Assembly (NCBI RefSeq): GCF_042453785.1
Contig: NC_091675.1
Coordinates: forward strand, 49,982,501 to 50,046,500
DNA length: 64,000 nt
From: Malus domestica
Lineage: Eukaryota; Streptophyta; Magnoliopsida; Rosales; Rosaceae
Direction of reading: 5' to 3'
The position numbers and the translations under genes are program-made. Shown piece after piece: positions 25,824 through 39,600 of this stretch. The notes below the pieces were generated by a model, which saw only the letters and a list, made by a program, of their open reading frames with translations, was not told the DNA's origin and did not search any database. How positions within the stretch are numbered: the stretch's first letter is position 1; each line of letters starts with the position of its first letter.

Positions 25824-28800
25824 TACCATCATAGAAAACGTATAATGGAATATAGCTTTCATTATATATTTCTCCAACTAGGTTTACACCTTATATACAA
25901 GAATACAGTGAACAAGATCCTAAACTAAAGCCTAGACACAAGGATCGTCAAGGACTAAACAAGGAAGTAAATAACAACAATATCAATTAATAATATTGAC
26001 TAATCTGTGGAGATACTTTCCTTAACACTCCCCCTCAAGTTGGAGTGTATGTTAATGACACCCAACTTGCTAAGTAATCCTTCAAACTGTGTTGAACTCA
26101 ATGGCTTGGTGAATATGTCAGCCGGTTGATCACTTGTCCTCACGTACGCCGTACGTATCATCCCTTCCTGAATCTTCTCTCGTACTAGGTGACAATCAAT
26201 CTCTATATGCTTCGTTCGCTCATGGAAAACGGGATTGGAGGCAATGTGTAATGCTGCTTGATTGTCACAAAACAACTTAGCAGGTTGTGAGTCACTCACT
26301 TTCAGATCTTTCAAAATATTCTTCAACCATATGATTTCACAACATGTGGTGGCCATGGAACGGTATTCAGCCTCTGCACTAGAACGAGATATATTGTTTC
26401 TTAGTCTTCCAGGAAATGGGCGCTTGACCAAGCAAAATACAGTAGCCAGTTATCGACCTTCGAGTATCTCTACATCTAGCCCAATCAGCATCACAAAACG
26501 CTTGTAATTCCAGTGATCCTGTGGAAGGAAGAAAGATTCCTTGTCCTGGTGCTTGTTTGATGTACTTGAGAACTTTATGTGCTGCCTCAAGATGTGGGTG
26601 TCGTGGTTTCTCCATGAACTGACTTAGTATGTGGACGGCATATGCTAAATCAGGTCTCGTTATGGTCAAGTAAATTAACCTGCCCACAAGTCGTCTATAT
26701 GACGAAGGATCTTTCAACTCCTTTCCTTCCATTTGTGTGAGAGACAAATTTTGATCCATAGGAAACCTGGAAGGCTTAACTCCTAGAAAACCAGCATCAT
26801 CCAATATCTCTAGTGCGTATTTGCGCTGGCATAGAGTGATTCCACGTTTTGAGCGTGCAACTTCTATTCCCAAAAAATACTTGAGTTGTCCCAAGTCTTT
26901 CAGCTTGAACCGTTGAGAGAGGAACTGCTTAGTCTCTTCAATTTCATGCAGATGATTCCCCGCCAGTATCACATCGTCAACATAGACTAATAAAGCAACA
27001 AAGTTACCATGATGACTTCGGACGAATAGTGAATAATCAGACCGTGATTGATGGAACCCAGCAGCCATGAGGGCATTGGATAGCTTAATGAACCACTGCC
27101 TGGAAGCTTGCTTTAAGCCATATAGGGATTTATTCAACTTACATACTCGATTCTCCCCCTTTCGTCCGAAACCAGGAGGTAAATTCATGTAAACATCTTC
27201 GTCAAGATCACCATGTAAGAACGCATTGTTCACGTCTAGTTGATGGAGATGCCACCCTTGCACAGCCGCAACACTAAGAAGCACGCGAACTGTGGTTAAT
27301 TTAGCAACTGGAGCAAAGGTTTCTTGGTAATCAACACCTTCAATTTGACTGTAGCCCTTGGCAACGAGGCGCGCCTTGTACCGTTCGATTGTGCCATCAG
27401 GTTTGAGCTTAATCTTGTAAACCCATTTACAACCAATGGGACGTTTATGCAACGGCAAAGGCACAAGTGTCCATGTATGGTTGGCTTGAAGAGCAGCGAT
27501 TTCACGCTGCATGGCATCACGCCAGTGTGGATCTCGGACAGCTTGGGAAAAGCTGGTGGGTTCTTTGAGGAGGGTGAGTGTGGCAGTGTAAGCTTTATGG
27601 TGAGGTGAAAGACGATCATATGTTAAGTAATGGGAGAGAGGATGAGAAGTACCTGACGATGACTGGACGACGTTCAGAGAAGACATGGGATCAGGCCGAG
27701 ACGGGAGAGGAACCTCGATATGAAAATCCTGCAAAAAAGTGGAAGGTTTAGTAGGACGAGTTCCACGTCGGGGTGGAGGGGTGGGCGAAGCATTTGGAAT
27801 GGGAGAAGGTAAAGGATCTGGAGATGTAGGGTCAGAGAGGAGGTTAGTGGTGGACGGTGCAGGGTTGGTAGGAGAGTCAGGTGAAGATAAGGCTTGTGGT
27901 GTAGGGTCAGATGAGGATAATGCATGTGATGGAGGGTCAGAGGGTGCGGAAGGCATGGGAGGTGTGTCAGGAAAAGAAGCCATGTCAAAGTGGAAAAGTG
28001 GGTGGGATGTGGTGGGTGAGTTGGCAAGGGCATGGGAGTTGTCAGGGGCATCGGAAGTGTCTAAGGGGAACTGATCTTCAAAGAAAATGACATCACGGGA
28101 GACAAAAACTTTATTAAGTTGAAGATCAAGTAAACGATAGCCTTTTTGCCCATAGGGATATCCCAGAAATACACAGCGACGGGCACGGGGATCAAATTTG
28201 GAAGGTTTAAGTGGATGAGTGGAAGCAAAACACAAACAACCAAATACGCGTAAGTGTGAATAGTGGGGAATTTTGTTAAACAGTTTTTCATAAGGTGTCT
28301 TGCCTTTAAGAACGGGTGTGGGGGTGCGATTGATAAGGTAGGCTGCAGCAAGGATGGCGTCCCCCCAAAAACGTTGTGGCATTTTAGCTTGAAAAAGGAG
28401 GGCTCGGGCAACATTTAATAAGTGACGATGCTTACGTTCAGCAACACCATTTTGTTGTGGTGTGTTGACGCAACTCGTTTGATGGACGATGCCGTTCTGA
28501 GCATAAAAATTGTCAAGACGAAATTCGGGCCCATTATCACTTCTAATCATTTTGACCTTGGTGGTGAATTGTGTTTCAACCAAATGAATAAATTGCACAA
28601 GGAGATCCCGTGTATCAGATTTATGTTTCATCAAGTAAATCCATGTGCTTCGAGTGTAGTCATCAACAATTGTGAGAAAGTATCGTGCACCAGAAAGAGA
28701 AGGAACGTGATACCCCCCCCCCCCCCAAATGTCAATATGAATCAGTTCAAAACAAGATTTAGTGGATATAGAACTTAATGAAAATGGTGCTCTGGTTTGT

Positions 28801-30704
28801 TTGGCTAATGGACAAATAAAGCACTTATTAGAATCACAAGGTTTATTATTCAAGAAGGGAAATAACATGGAAACAGTTTGGGATGGATGGCCTAGACGTT
28901 GATGCCAAAGACAAGGGTTGGAAGCTTGAATGACATTGCATGTTCTTTTCTGTGGTGGATCGAGGTAGTATAGCCCCTCTCGCTTAAATCCCATCCCAAT
29001 CATCTTCCCCGAGCGTAGGTCCTGTATAACACAAATTTGTCTGAGAAAAATGGTAATATAGAAAGAATCATGGGCGAGCTTACTAATGGATATTACATTT
29101 AACGTGAAAAATGGTACACACAAAACATGATCAAGCACCAATGTGGGTGAGAAAACGACTTGTCCAATGTGGGTGACCGTGGCAAGAGAACCAGTGGGTA
29201 GTTCAACAGTATGGTTAGAAACAGGCCTCGATGATGTGAGAGAATTAGGGCTGCAAACGATGTGGTCCGTTGCACCACTATCCAAGATCCAAACAGTTGT
29301 AATACCATTGTGCATGCATGAAAAAGCTTTACCTGAGAGTTTTTCATTGTTTGATGAATTACCAACGTGATTCGCAAAGGATGACTTGTTCTTGTTTAAC
29401 ATCGCAAGTATCTGTTTGCAATCCTCCTGAGAGAAGGGAAAATTGGGCATCCCGTCCTTCTTGTCATGCACTGCAACATGATTACCCTTAGCAGAAGATG
29501 GGCGATTTTGTTCAGGTTCAGCAGCTGCTTTGCGCTTGCGACAATATTCGAATGAATGACCTTTCCATCCACAAAAAGTGCACTTGAGGTGTGCTCGGCA
29601 GTGCTTGGTAATATGGTTCGTCTTGTTACATTTCCCGCAACGAAGATTTCCGTCTTCTTGTTCATTTTCTCGGCCACCATTTTTCACGGCAAAGACTGCC
29701 GCTTCAGGTTGAGAAAGATGCTTTCCAGTTGAGACTTCTGCCTGCCTCTCATGACGAAGAACAAGGGAATAGGCCTTGTTCACTGTTGGTAAAGGCTCAA
29801 GGAGGAGAGTATTACTTCGAACGGTGGAATATGAATCGTTTAAACCCATGAGAAACTTCATGGTTTTCTGGGTTTCAACATAAGAAATAATCTCCTTTTT
29901 CGTGTCGCAACTACATGCAGGGATAGAACACAGTACATCACGTTCGTCCCAAAGCCCTTTTAATTTAGTGAAGTACGAACTCACCGTCATGTTGCCTTGT
30001 ACACAGCCATGGATCTCATTTTCTATGTGAAACAATTGAACAATGTTCACATGGGAAAACCTTTCTTGCAAATCAAGCCACATCTGCCTTGCATCTTTAC
30101 AGTGGATGACACTACTTGAGATTTCTTTGGACATAGATCCTAGGAGTCACGTCTTAACCAGATTATTACACCGATTCCACTGCTGCAGTTCTTCATGTTT
30201 GTCTTCAGTAGGCTTCTCGACTGTTCCATCGACAAGCCCTAGTTTATTTTTGACTGTTAAAGCCATGGTCATGGATTGAACCCATGTACTGTAATTGTCT
30301 TCCACCAGTGGCTGAGGCACAAGCACTGCACCAGGTTGGTCCGAATGATGGAGATAAAGTGGGTGATTAGGATTCTCCCACTTCGAATGCGAGGTCATGC
30401 CTGCGGAGGTTGACTTCTTTTCTCTATCACCCATGGCTGCGTTTTGCTAGGGTTTGTTTGTGTGTTTGCTTTTTGTTTGCCCAGATATCAATCACTCTGG
30501 TACCATCATAGAAAACGTATAATGGAATATAGCTTTCATTATATATTTCTCCAACTAGGTTTACACCTTATATACAAGAATACAGTGAACAAGATCCTAA
30601 ACTAAAGCCTAGACACAAGGATCGTCAAGGACTAAACAAGGAAGTAAATAACAACAATATCAATTAATAATATTGACTAATCTGTGGAGATACTTTCCTT
30701 AACA
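25824..30704 (-). mobile_element. Ty1/copia LTR retrotransposon, near-complete, young
   Basis: The 204-bp direct LTRs at 25824-26027 and 30501-30704 look identical by eye, so the insertion or last homogenisation is recent. On the minus strand the order is 5' LTR, primer site TGGTACCAGAGTG (tRNA-iMet type), gag with a CCHC zinc knuckle, protease (WILDSGATDH), pre-integrase and integrase core (IDIWGG...VDDYTRSTW), a proline/serine-rich linker, reverse transcriptase (YVDDVILAG), RNase H (copia order), a purine tract and the 3' LTR. Most of gag-pol is one open frame of about 1250 codons. A few interruptions remain (about two), so the copy is broken but nearly whole. No matching 5-bp target duplication is seen. 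Confidence 0.93.
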
Positions 30705-31831
30705 TCTCCTTTTATTCTCATTCATACATCATTCTTGTAAAAATCCACTCAAATCTAAAAAGGCTTAGCCCTTATATTATCATTGTGAAATTTTATTGTT
30801 TATCAAGAACATTATATTCGTTTGAGTTATCATATTACAAGAAGATAACTAAGCATCTTCCAATTTCATGAAATTTTGCAAGTATGATCGTTAAGTGATA
30901 ATCTAAAGATGGTCATTTAAGATTACAAAAAATATTGTGGAGCAAGCTTAGATGAGGGATGCACGCCGTACTAAGTTATCAACTAATTAGAGTTTGAGCG
31001 CTTCTATATATATTACTCTACATTAAACATACAAAAGTGATGCAATAAGCAATAATGCATATGTATCTTGATGTTGGTTCAACTCCTATTGATCTCTTTC
31101 CGGCCGCGTAACATTTAACAATTTAACTCATTAAAGCTATCATTTGTTAAAAAACAAAAAAAACAAATGAAAAGTAACACACTTGTTGGCACACTCTTTA
31201 ATTGAGGTTGAGCTTATCATTGTATGTGGAATTCACATGTACTACTGAGGTCAGTAAGCGTGTAATTTTTTTATATCCGAATACTCTAATTATATAATCC
31301 AACATGTTACATAATAAAACAGATATGTATAATATTATAATATATATTTATATTACTCATTAATTAATTAAATCATAAATTGTTTAAGTTTATAGTGTAA
31401 ATTGATATGGAAATTTTCAAACTAGCTAGCAAAATCTAGAACTACTTTACATGGATGTATTTAATTAAAATTTTCAGGGATTTAAAAGAGTTTAAAAATC
31501 TATATTTAATTAGAATTTAACATGAATTTAAGAAATCTAGCGAATTTTAAAGAAATTTATAAAAGTCTATGTAAATATTGGTGTTTTCAATTAAGAATTT
31601 AATTAGCAAGTATATAAAAATATGAGTTTATTTAATCATGATTTGATTTTAAAGATATTAAAAATGGAAGGATTTTGATGGATTTGGAGATTTTTCATAA
31701 TGTATGTTCGAATATTCATGCCTCTCTATCAAATTTTAAATAAACTCAAATTTCACATAAAACTTATGGGAGTTCACATTGTATTCCATCAAACTCCATG
31801 AATTTATAACTCTTTAAAAATCTAACCACTA
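30705..31831. other. AT-rich intergenic sequence; nothing identified
   Basis: No open frame of note, no inverted termini and no known repeat signature. Confidence 0.4.
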
Positions 31832-32000
31832 GCCACTCAGTACTACGGTTTGGTGGTATTCCTCTTCGCTTAGAAGTGAGAGGTCTTAGGTTCGAATCTC
31901 GTGGATGGCGAATTCGATACCAAATTAGGTTGCTCATTGTGTGGCTTAGCCGAACTCTCCATCCCCCTAATGTAAAAATATAGATGTACTAAAAAAAATA
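31832..32000 (+). mobile_element. tRNA-derived SINE with perfect 9-bp target duplication
   Basis: It starts gccactcagtactacggttt, carries the B-box-like ggttcgaatctcg and ends in an A-rich tail. taaccacta is duplicated at 31823-31831 and 32001-32009. Confidence 0.85.
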
Positions 32001-32071
32001 TAACCACTAAAGTAGATTTGAGAACTACGCGAAGAGTTTGAATCAATTTTAATTAATTATTATTTGAGCAG

Positions 32072-32130
32072 ACACATAATATTGTACCTTATTAGTATGT
32101 GGCAAACTAATAAGGTACAATATTATGTGT
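32072..32130. repeat. Perfect 25-bp inverted repeat, 9-base loop
   Basis: Arm 32072-32096 (acacataatattgtacc...) is exactly complementary to arm 32106-32130 (...ggtacaatattatgtgt). The loop is atgtggcaa. Confidence 0.9.
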
Positions 32131-32386
32131 TAAGGTCTTGATGAAATATAGTCGGCAGCCGCAGGGCCAGCAAACATTATGATAATCGTAAACAATTCAA
32201 TGGAGGTCAATGAAATATATTGTCGAATCCAGAAAGGAAAGTATGTGCTAAAACAAAATAATTCCGTGCTATTTTCAAGGTCTTGATGTAGAATGGTGGA
32301 CTCTCTGAGACCAACCCAAGTCGCAAGCAGAGGGGGGCCGCCCTAAAGCACAGGTGTATGAGATAGATGAGATTACACAAATGCAT

Positions 32387-32418
<32 letters not shown>

Positions 32419-33021
32419 CTCACACTAACTTTCAAAATCCACAATCAATGGGTACCATTCAATTTCAAACCCTCCAAATGGATGGACCAAATCCAAAAAC
32501 ACCACCGCATGTGGGGACCTTAATTTAAGCTTACCACTATCAAAGGTGCACAGGCACACTAAACCCTAATAATAATTTGGACAATTTCCAACCCAACCAT
32601 TTAGCCTAGGCTCTCAAAACCCCTATTATTATAGCCATTTTTTGTTTCCTGTTAGGAAAAGATTAGAGAAACTACGTTCATATATTTGCAAATAATGTAT
32701 TTTCACTTAATAAAATCAACGATCATAATTGTTCAATTTATTAATCTTTATTTGACAATCAATCCTACAAAAAATCATTCCAAATACAGATCATTTAATC
32801 ATCTAAACATATCAAATACATGAAAGACTCATCATGAATATATTACTTAATACCCACACCGTCGGTTGTTCTACCCATTTGAATTACTAAATAATTCATA
32901 TTATAGAGATGATTTTTCAATGAAGATTAAGAAATTAAATGATTCCGATTATAAAAGTAGTATGGTCAAGATACATTATTTCCAAGAGGTGAATGAGCTC
33001 ATCTCCAAGGGGCTCCCCTTA
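32131..33021. other. Intergenic, with an AG microsatellite
   Basis: An (AG)n run of about 13 units lies near 32387-32412. No coding signal and no other element are seen. Confidence 0.5.
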
Positions 33022-33201
33022 TTTTATTTTTTTTTATTTTTTAACAAACAATATTATATATACTAAGGGGAATGGAGTATGCTTAGCCTCACAATGGGCT
33101 AGCACTAATGTGGTTCAAAATTGTCTTTCGCGAGAATCGAACCTAAGACCTCTCACTTACAAGTGAAAGAAAAATATCATTAGACCGTAGTACTAAATGG
33201 T
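33022..33201 (-). mobile_element. tRNA-derived SINE
   Basis: A minus-strand copy with a T tract on the left (A tail) and the B-box-like block gcgagaatcgaacc on the plus strand. The flanks aaggggctcccctta (33007) and aaggctctccctaa (33202) look like a diverged target duplication. It lies about 0.4 kb upstream of the permease promoter. Confidence 0.75.
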
Positions 33202-33554
33202 AAGGCTCTCCCTAATATCCTTAGTGAATTTATCTATTAAGTATTTATTTTATGCCTAATTTATCGCATGCTATAAAACACTAATATGATATATATATAT
33301 ATATATGTATGTATGTATGTATGTGTGTGTGTGATACTCTAACATTATTTTTTGCTTTATTTGCATTTTAAAGTAAATTCGGTTCATAAATGTTTCAATT
33401 CCCTACCTACCATTTCGAGTCTTTGACTACACATGTTTTGCTTTTGTACAAGTTTTCGTTTTGACTTTGGTCCTCACCCTTCATTGTAGTATTTTATCTC
33501 CCCCAATCACCTTTTAAATATTCCCCCCACCCACCCCTCTTCATCTTCACTGTT

Positions 33555-33563
33555 CATATATAC
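33555..33563 (+). promoter_or_regulatory. Candidate TATA box of the amino acid permease gene
   Basis: catatatac, about 130 bases before the ATG, is followed by pyrimidine-rich sequence and then a (GA)n tract at about 33668-33685 in the presumed 5' UTR. The position is plausible; the transcription start is not shown by the sequence. Confidence 0.4.
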
Positions 33564-33688
33564 TCTCCTCACTCCCCATTTCTCTCTATAACCACCCAAG
33601 TACCAAACCCTTTTGGTGCCATTTCTCTCTCAACTCCGCTGCAACCAAAACTAAGAGCTACAAATCGAGAGAGAGAGAGAGAGAAGAG

Positions 33689-36600
33689 ATGGCAGGCCAG
33701 TTTCAGAAGACTAGCATGTACATAGAGCACAACCCTGCAATAATCGAAAACGGTGACTTTCGCAAGAACGTGGACGACGATGGCCGTCCCAAAAGAACCG
33801 GTATGTATATATACACAGTTGTCGTCCAAGAGATTTGAACTGAGAATCTCGTTCAGCTGTTTAATATGAAATATATGCATGTATTCACATATATACTTAC
33901 GTGACTTTGTGGTTTTGTGAAATTTTGAAGGGACATGGATGACTGCTAGTGCACATATCATAACGGCTGTGATAGGGTCCGGGGTGTTGTCTCTGGCATG
34001 GGCAATAGCTCAGTTGGGATGGGTTGCAGGGCCTGCCGTTCTCATGGCCTTCTCTTTCATCACCTACTTCACCTCCACTCTGCTCGCCGACTGTTACAGG
34101 TCTCCCGACCCTGTCAGCGGCAAAAGAAACTACACCTACATGGATGTCGTACGAGCCAATCTAGGTAATATATATATATATTATCCTCTTATTTACGTAA
34201 TTATATTATTAATTTATTAGTTTGTATTATATTAATCAAAGGTCACGTAATTAATCTGGCTATTTTTGTCGGGTTTTGTTTGAGCAGGAGGCAAAAAAGT
34301 GTTGCTGTGTGGATTGGCTCAGTATGGAAATCTGATTGGTGTTACTATCGGTTACACAATTACTGCATCCATCAGCATGGTGTAAGTAGCCGCAGCCGCA
34401 GCCGCTCGCATTAGCTTAGATATTCAACAAATGACTACTACTTTTTTGACTTACTTAGTATTTATGTGAAAAGGATCTCTATTTCTTTTCTACTTTTTCA
34501 ACGACACGAGATAGATTCGCAGAATTTGTTCACCAAATCATGCGCACTAACCTATCTATCTATGTGTTAATATATTTATTTATATATACAAATAATAAAC
34601 TCGGGCTTCATAATTTGACCATAAAATGAGATAGGTAGCCAATGATATCTGTATTTTAGATTAGTTCAGTATAAAATATTATTGAAATACAATATTTGGT
34701 TGTGTGTAAGCCATTTTTAATTAGAATCTCGGTTCATTATAGCAAAAATTAGACGATAAGACCTTTAATTGTGAAAAACTCTTATATTTTATAACAAATA
34801 AAGAAAACAGTGAAATATTTAAGAGGTTCTAAACGAATTTTGGTACTTACGATGGTTCTATATATACCGCTCTTTCTTTAATAAAACAGATTTTATTGTA
34901 AAACGATAATCAAGATTGCAATAACCTTTCTTTCTTTTGTTTTCATATTTTTGAGTGAAATTAACTTTGAGGTTTTGTAATAATGCAGGGCGGTGAAGAG
35001 GTCGAATTGTTTTCACAAGCATGGTCATCATGTCAAGTGTCACACATCAAATAACCCTTTCATGATAATCTTTGCTTGCATCCAACTCTTTCTCAGCCAA
35101 ATACAGAACTTTCATAAACTCTCGTGGCTCTCAATACTTGCAGCCGTCATGTCATTTGCCTATTCATTAATAGGCCTTGGCCTCTCCATAGCAAAAGTTA
35201 TAGGTAATATTTAACCCTAATTCCCTAATATATTCAAATATGTACAGATGATATATGTATATATATCTAATGTGTATATAAATAGATAATAAAACTTGTT
35301 ATTGTATGGAAAATGAATTAGGTGGACCACATGCAAGGACAACTTTAACCGGAACTACAGTCGGGATAGATGTGTCGGCCTCCGAGAAAGTTTGGAAGAC
35401 ATTCCAAGCCATTGGAGACATTGCCTTTGCTTATGCATACTCTACCGTTCTTGTGGAAATACAGGCAAGTCACTCCTTACCTATATATCTTCACCTTATC
35501 ATCGTAATATTACATATCCATACACACACAAAAACCTAATCTATAAACCCTACCGTATTGTGCCCACTAGAAGTAAATCAACTTATTTTACAAAAATTTT
35601 ACTTTTATTAGAAAGGTGTTCTATGTTAATTGTAAGAGATAAGATTAGTAACACTTAACGGACAAAATTTTAACTCAACAAATCTTTGTAGTGACAAGTT
35701 TATTGATACTACTTAAGCATCACTAGGTACTTATGTAGGTCTTAGAAAACTTTTAAGTGCAACAGTTACACTTATACTATAAATATTACTAATTCACGTA
35801 TTAGAATGTTCTCAAAACATAATCTCAATTAGCTAGCAACGTTGCTAATTGTTTAGCGGGAAGCGCAAATGAACAAAACAATACGAACACGCGGCTTGCC
35901 AGGGCGTGTACGTTTGTCAGATATCGATTATTTAGGTATGTATATCTCACATGCATGCAGCATGGCTTGTTTTGTCCTTACCAATCGAAACAAAATATCT
36001 TGGCACCATATCGCATATCCTTTTACGTGTGCAACTTGATATGTGTGCCTTGTTAAATGTTGGGGGAGACACAACTGTGCTAGTTTATATATATATATAT
36101 ATAGAAGGGAATTGTTACTTCAAAAATTTTTATCTACGTTTCATACTTTTTATATTTAGAAAGAAAAATACACTTATAAGGAGTGCAGAATGAGATTTTT
36201 AGAGTGCCAATAACACTTATATATATATATACACCTATAAAAAATTAGGAAAACTAATGAAAATAGCTTGAAAACTTTGAATTTTAACGATAATGACAAA
36301 ATAAAGGGTAAAGAAAATAATATCACGATTGACTTTTTAGTGTAAAAATATAATTTTTCATTAAAGTGAATAGTACCAGAAGTTTTTTTGTTAAAATTCC
36401 TTTAAAAATTAAGATAGGGTCGATATATAGAGTCCAGATGTAGGTCGGATATTAAATATGTTCATTTCCTATCTTATCTTAACTCATATCTCGATTTTAT
36501 CTATGATTACTCTTCATAATTATCGTTTTAAAAATCGAGAATTTGAACACACAAAACTACAATGTTTGTTTACGCATTTTTTTTAAATACAAATGAATCT

Positions 36601-39600
36601 CACATGCATTAGTATGATCCATCTATTTTAAAGTTCGTGTTAATAAGTATGTCAATTTAGTGCGTCGAGATATTTCTTTTACTAGATATATATAAAATCC
36701 ATCTTTTTGTATAGAAACATGGAAGCATGGAGTGTCTGGTTTTCTGCATGGATCTTTCTTGATAATTTACTCAATAATTAAGCAAGTGGCAACTTGGATT
36801 TAGGTTTTATCCGAAGTTAGCCAGATAAAAACGTAAATGTGGTCCGATAACTTAAAGTGATACGGACCTAAAGTGAGAAACTGTTTTGGAATGGAAGTGG
36901 TCCGGTAACCTCTCCATTCTAACAAAAAGACAATTAATAAATGTTACAAAAAAATTTTGTTTTTGCATCCCCAAAATGGAACATAATTTGGAAGCCTTAC
37001 GTTGTAGGTAACCAAAAAGTTAAATGGTTCAAATTTCCCAGAAGATTATATACCTTTAAATGAAAAGTTAAAGCGACATGCTTAAATCAGTTGTCGTAAG
37101 TACCATTTATTTTCTTGTATTAGAGTCTCATTTTCATAAATTATAGTACTTTAAAATATTATCTTATAAACAAAATGAAATGCTTAGGACCTTATGCTTG
37201 ATGTCCTTGTTTGTAAAATACGGTATCATTTTGTAAGAAAATGAAGAGTCAAAAGTTAAAACATGTTAATTTCTTCTAATCTAATATATAGCCTGCTACA
37301 TACGACTATAGAAAAAAGATTTCTGCGAACTCATTTTCTCCTTCTTTATGCTAATTTTGTTTATTTTTTCTTAGTTTATTCAATCTAAAAATTATAAATA
37401 ATTAAAAAAAATCACATCTCACTAAAAGCATGTTTTTAATTTTGTTATTCGAGTATGTATGTGTGTGTATATATATATTATGTTTTTATTTAACTCTTTT
37501 AACCGTACAGCCCACTTTATAAAAGATTCCAAGAGGACCATCATCAAAGGTGGTCCACAAAGGCAAAATTTGGGCCATCAAATAAGGTGGACCTTATAAA
37601 AAAATAAAAAATAAAAAGATATGAAATTCTTTCTACTTTTCTTGTCGTCCATCCTTTCTTCTTTATATAAAATAAGTTAGGTCGTTGTCATTTGTCACGT
37701 CTTTCTCCTCCGAAAATATGAGACATGAAATATGAATTAGTGAATCGTGGTTTCGTCAAATCTCCTTAAAGTTGTTCCATTATAGAACGGAACTCAGCAT
37801 CTTAAAATTGGACATAAATTTTAAGGAATTTTAACGAAAAGTTCAAAGTATTATTTATTTTAATAAAAAATCATATTTTTACATTAAAAAGTCAATTATG
37901 GTACTATTCACTTTACCATGTATTTTATCTTTATCGTTAAAACTCAAAGTTTTCAAACCATTTTCATTTCTTAAATTCTATACCATAATAAAGATTAAAG
38001 GAAAATGTGCATATCATGTCTTTATTTTCTTTTTGTTTTGATTGTTTTTGGCATGATTGTTTGATTCTTTGATTTTGGGTTCAGTTACATATACCACTCT
38101 GTGATACAAGTTTTATACAAGATTTAACTATTGTATTTATGAACCGGGTGATGCTAGAGAGACCATCTACTTAAACTATATTTTGTAGATGGTCTCCTTA
38201 GCTTTTTTCTTTTGGACCACTCCTATTGTAACATCTAACTGTTTTAATTTTCTATATCACTCAGTGGTATGTATTATAGAAGAAAATTTGGTTTATTTGT
38301 GGCTATTCCTACACTTAGTGACTTGTTAGAAAATTGCTTTTGAATTGAGTAAAAGTGCTTATGATAATTTTAAAAAAGAACATTTCTTATTAAGTTTGAC
38401 AGAAAAACTTTATACATTTTTGGGTTGGAATTTTTAATAAAAACGGTGATATATTATAATAAAAAGCGAGTAGTTTCACACCAAAAGAGTCTAAAACAAG
38501 GGGTGGGTGATCATCATCGAAGTGATTTGCTAGGCAAGTCATTTTCTCCTTACAAAAGAGGTGATGTGTATTTAAAATAATAACACAAACTATTTATCTA
38601 GTTTCTACACAATCATTTTTAATCTTATTTGTTGCTTCCGTTTAATTTACTCAATCCGATGACAAAAGATAACCCTGAAAGAGATGTATGAAAATCATCT
38701 CCCGTATTAATTACTAGAGACGCTGCTGAAAGTGAAAATTTATAGGTTGTGGAGTAAGAATAATCCTAAAAGATTATGGTTGTGGCTCATGGAATTGGCC
38801 TAATTGCAGGACACACTGAAATCACCCCCGGCAGAGAACAAAGCCATGAAGAGGGCAACTAGCATTGGCATTGCGACCACCACCCTGTTCTATGTTCTCT
38901 GCGGTTGCGTTGGTTATGCAGCGTTTGGGAATCATGCACCCGGAAACTTTCTCACCGGTTTCGGATTCTATGAACCCTTTTGGCTTGTTGATATCGCCAA
39001 CATTTGCATCGCCATCCACTTAATCTGTGCTTACCAGGTAATTAAGCCCTTATTAACCATGACTATGTTGGGTACCATCGTTCTAGTAGAGGTGGAATAA
39101 TCTATCTATCTAAGGTGAATTGTCGATTTAGTCATTGAATTATCAACCGAGTAAAATTAAATCTCTAAACTATTATCTCTGTAAAATAGGTCACAAAACT
39201 CATTAAAAACTACTAGTTTCATCCTTAATAATATATTCAAAACTATTATTTTCTTGCCTATGAGTCCATTGCATATTAGTTGCAAATCTAATTTTTTGTT
39301 TATCCGCCAAAGTTAACTCTCTTTACTCTTTTCTTCAAAAAACTTATTAATTCCTTAGACTGATGAAAAACAGACATATACCCTCCAGAGTGTATCACGT
39401 GCAAGTCACGCAACTTAATTGACTAAAAATTGAATATAATAGCTTCAAATCTTATATTAGGGATGTAACTGACATATTTTAATTAGTTTAAGGGCCGATG
39501 TTTCCAAAACAAGAGTTTATGGACGTAATTTTTAATCGCTTAATAATTCAAAATCTAAATTGGCACATTTCTGATCTACCCATGCAACTACACATCTAAA

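Noticed and set aside
27674-28074. Proline/histidine- and glycine-rich frames of over 100 codons
   Set aside because: Out-of-frame shadows of the low-complexity linker in the copia polyprotein.
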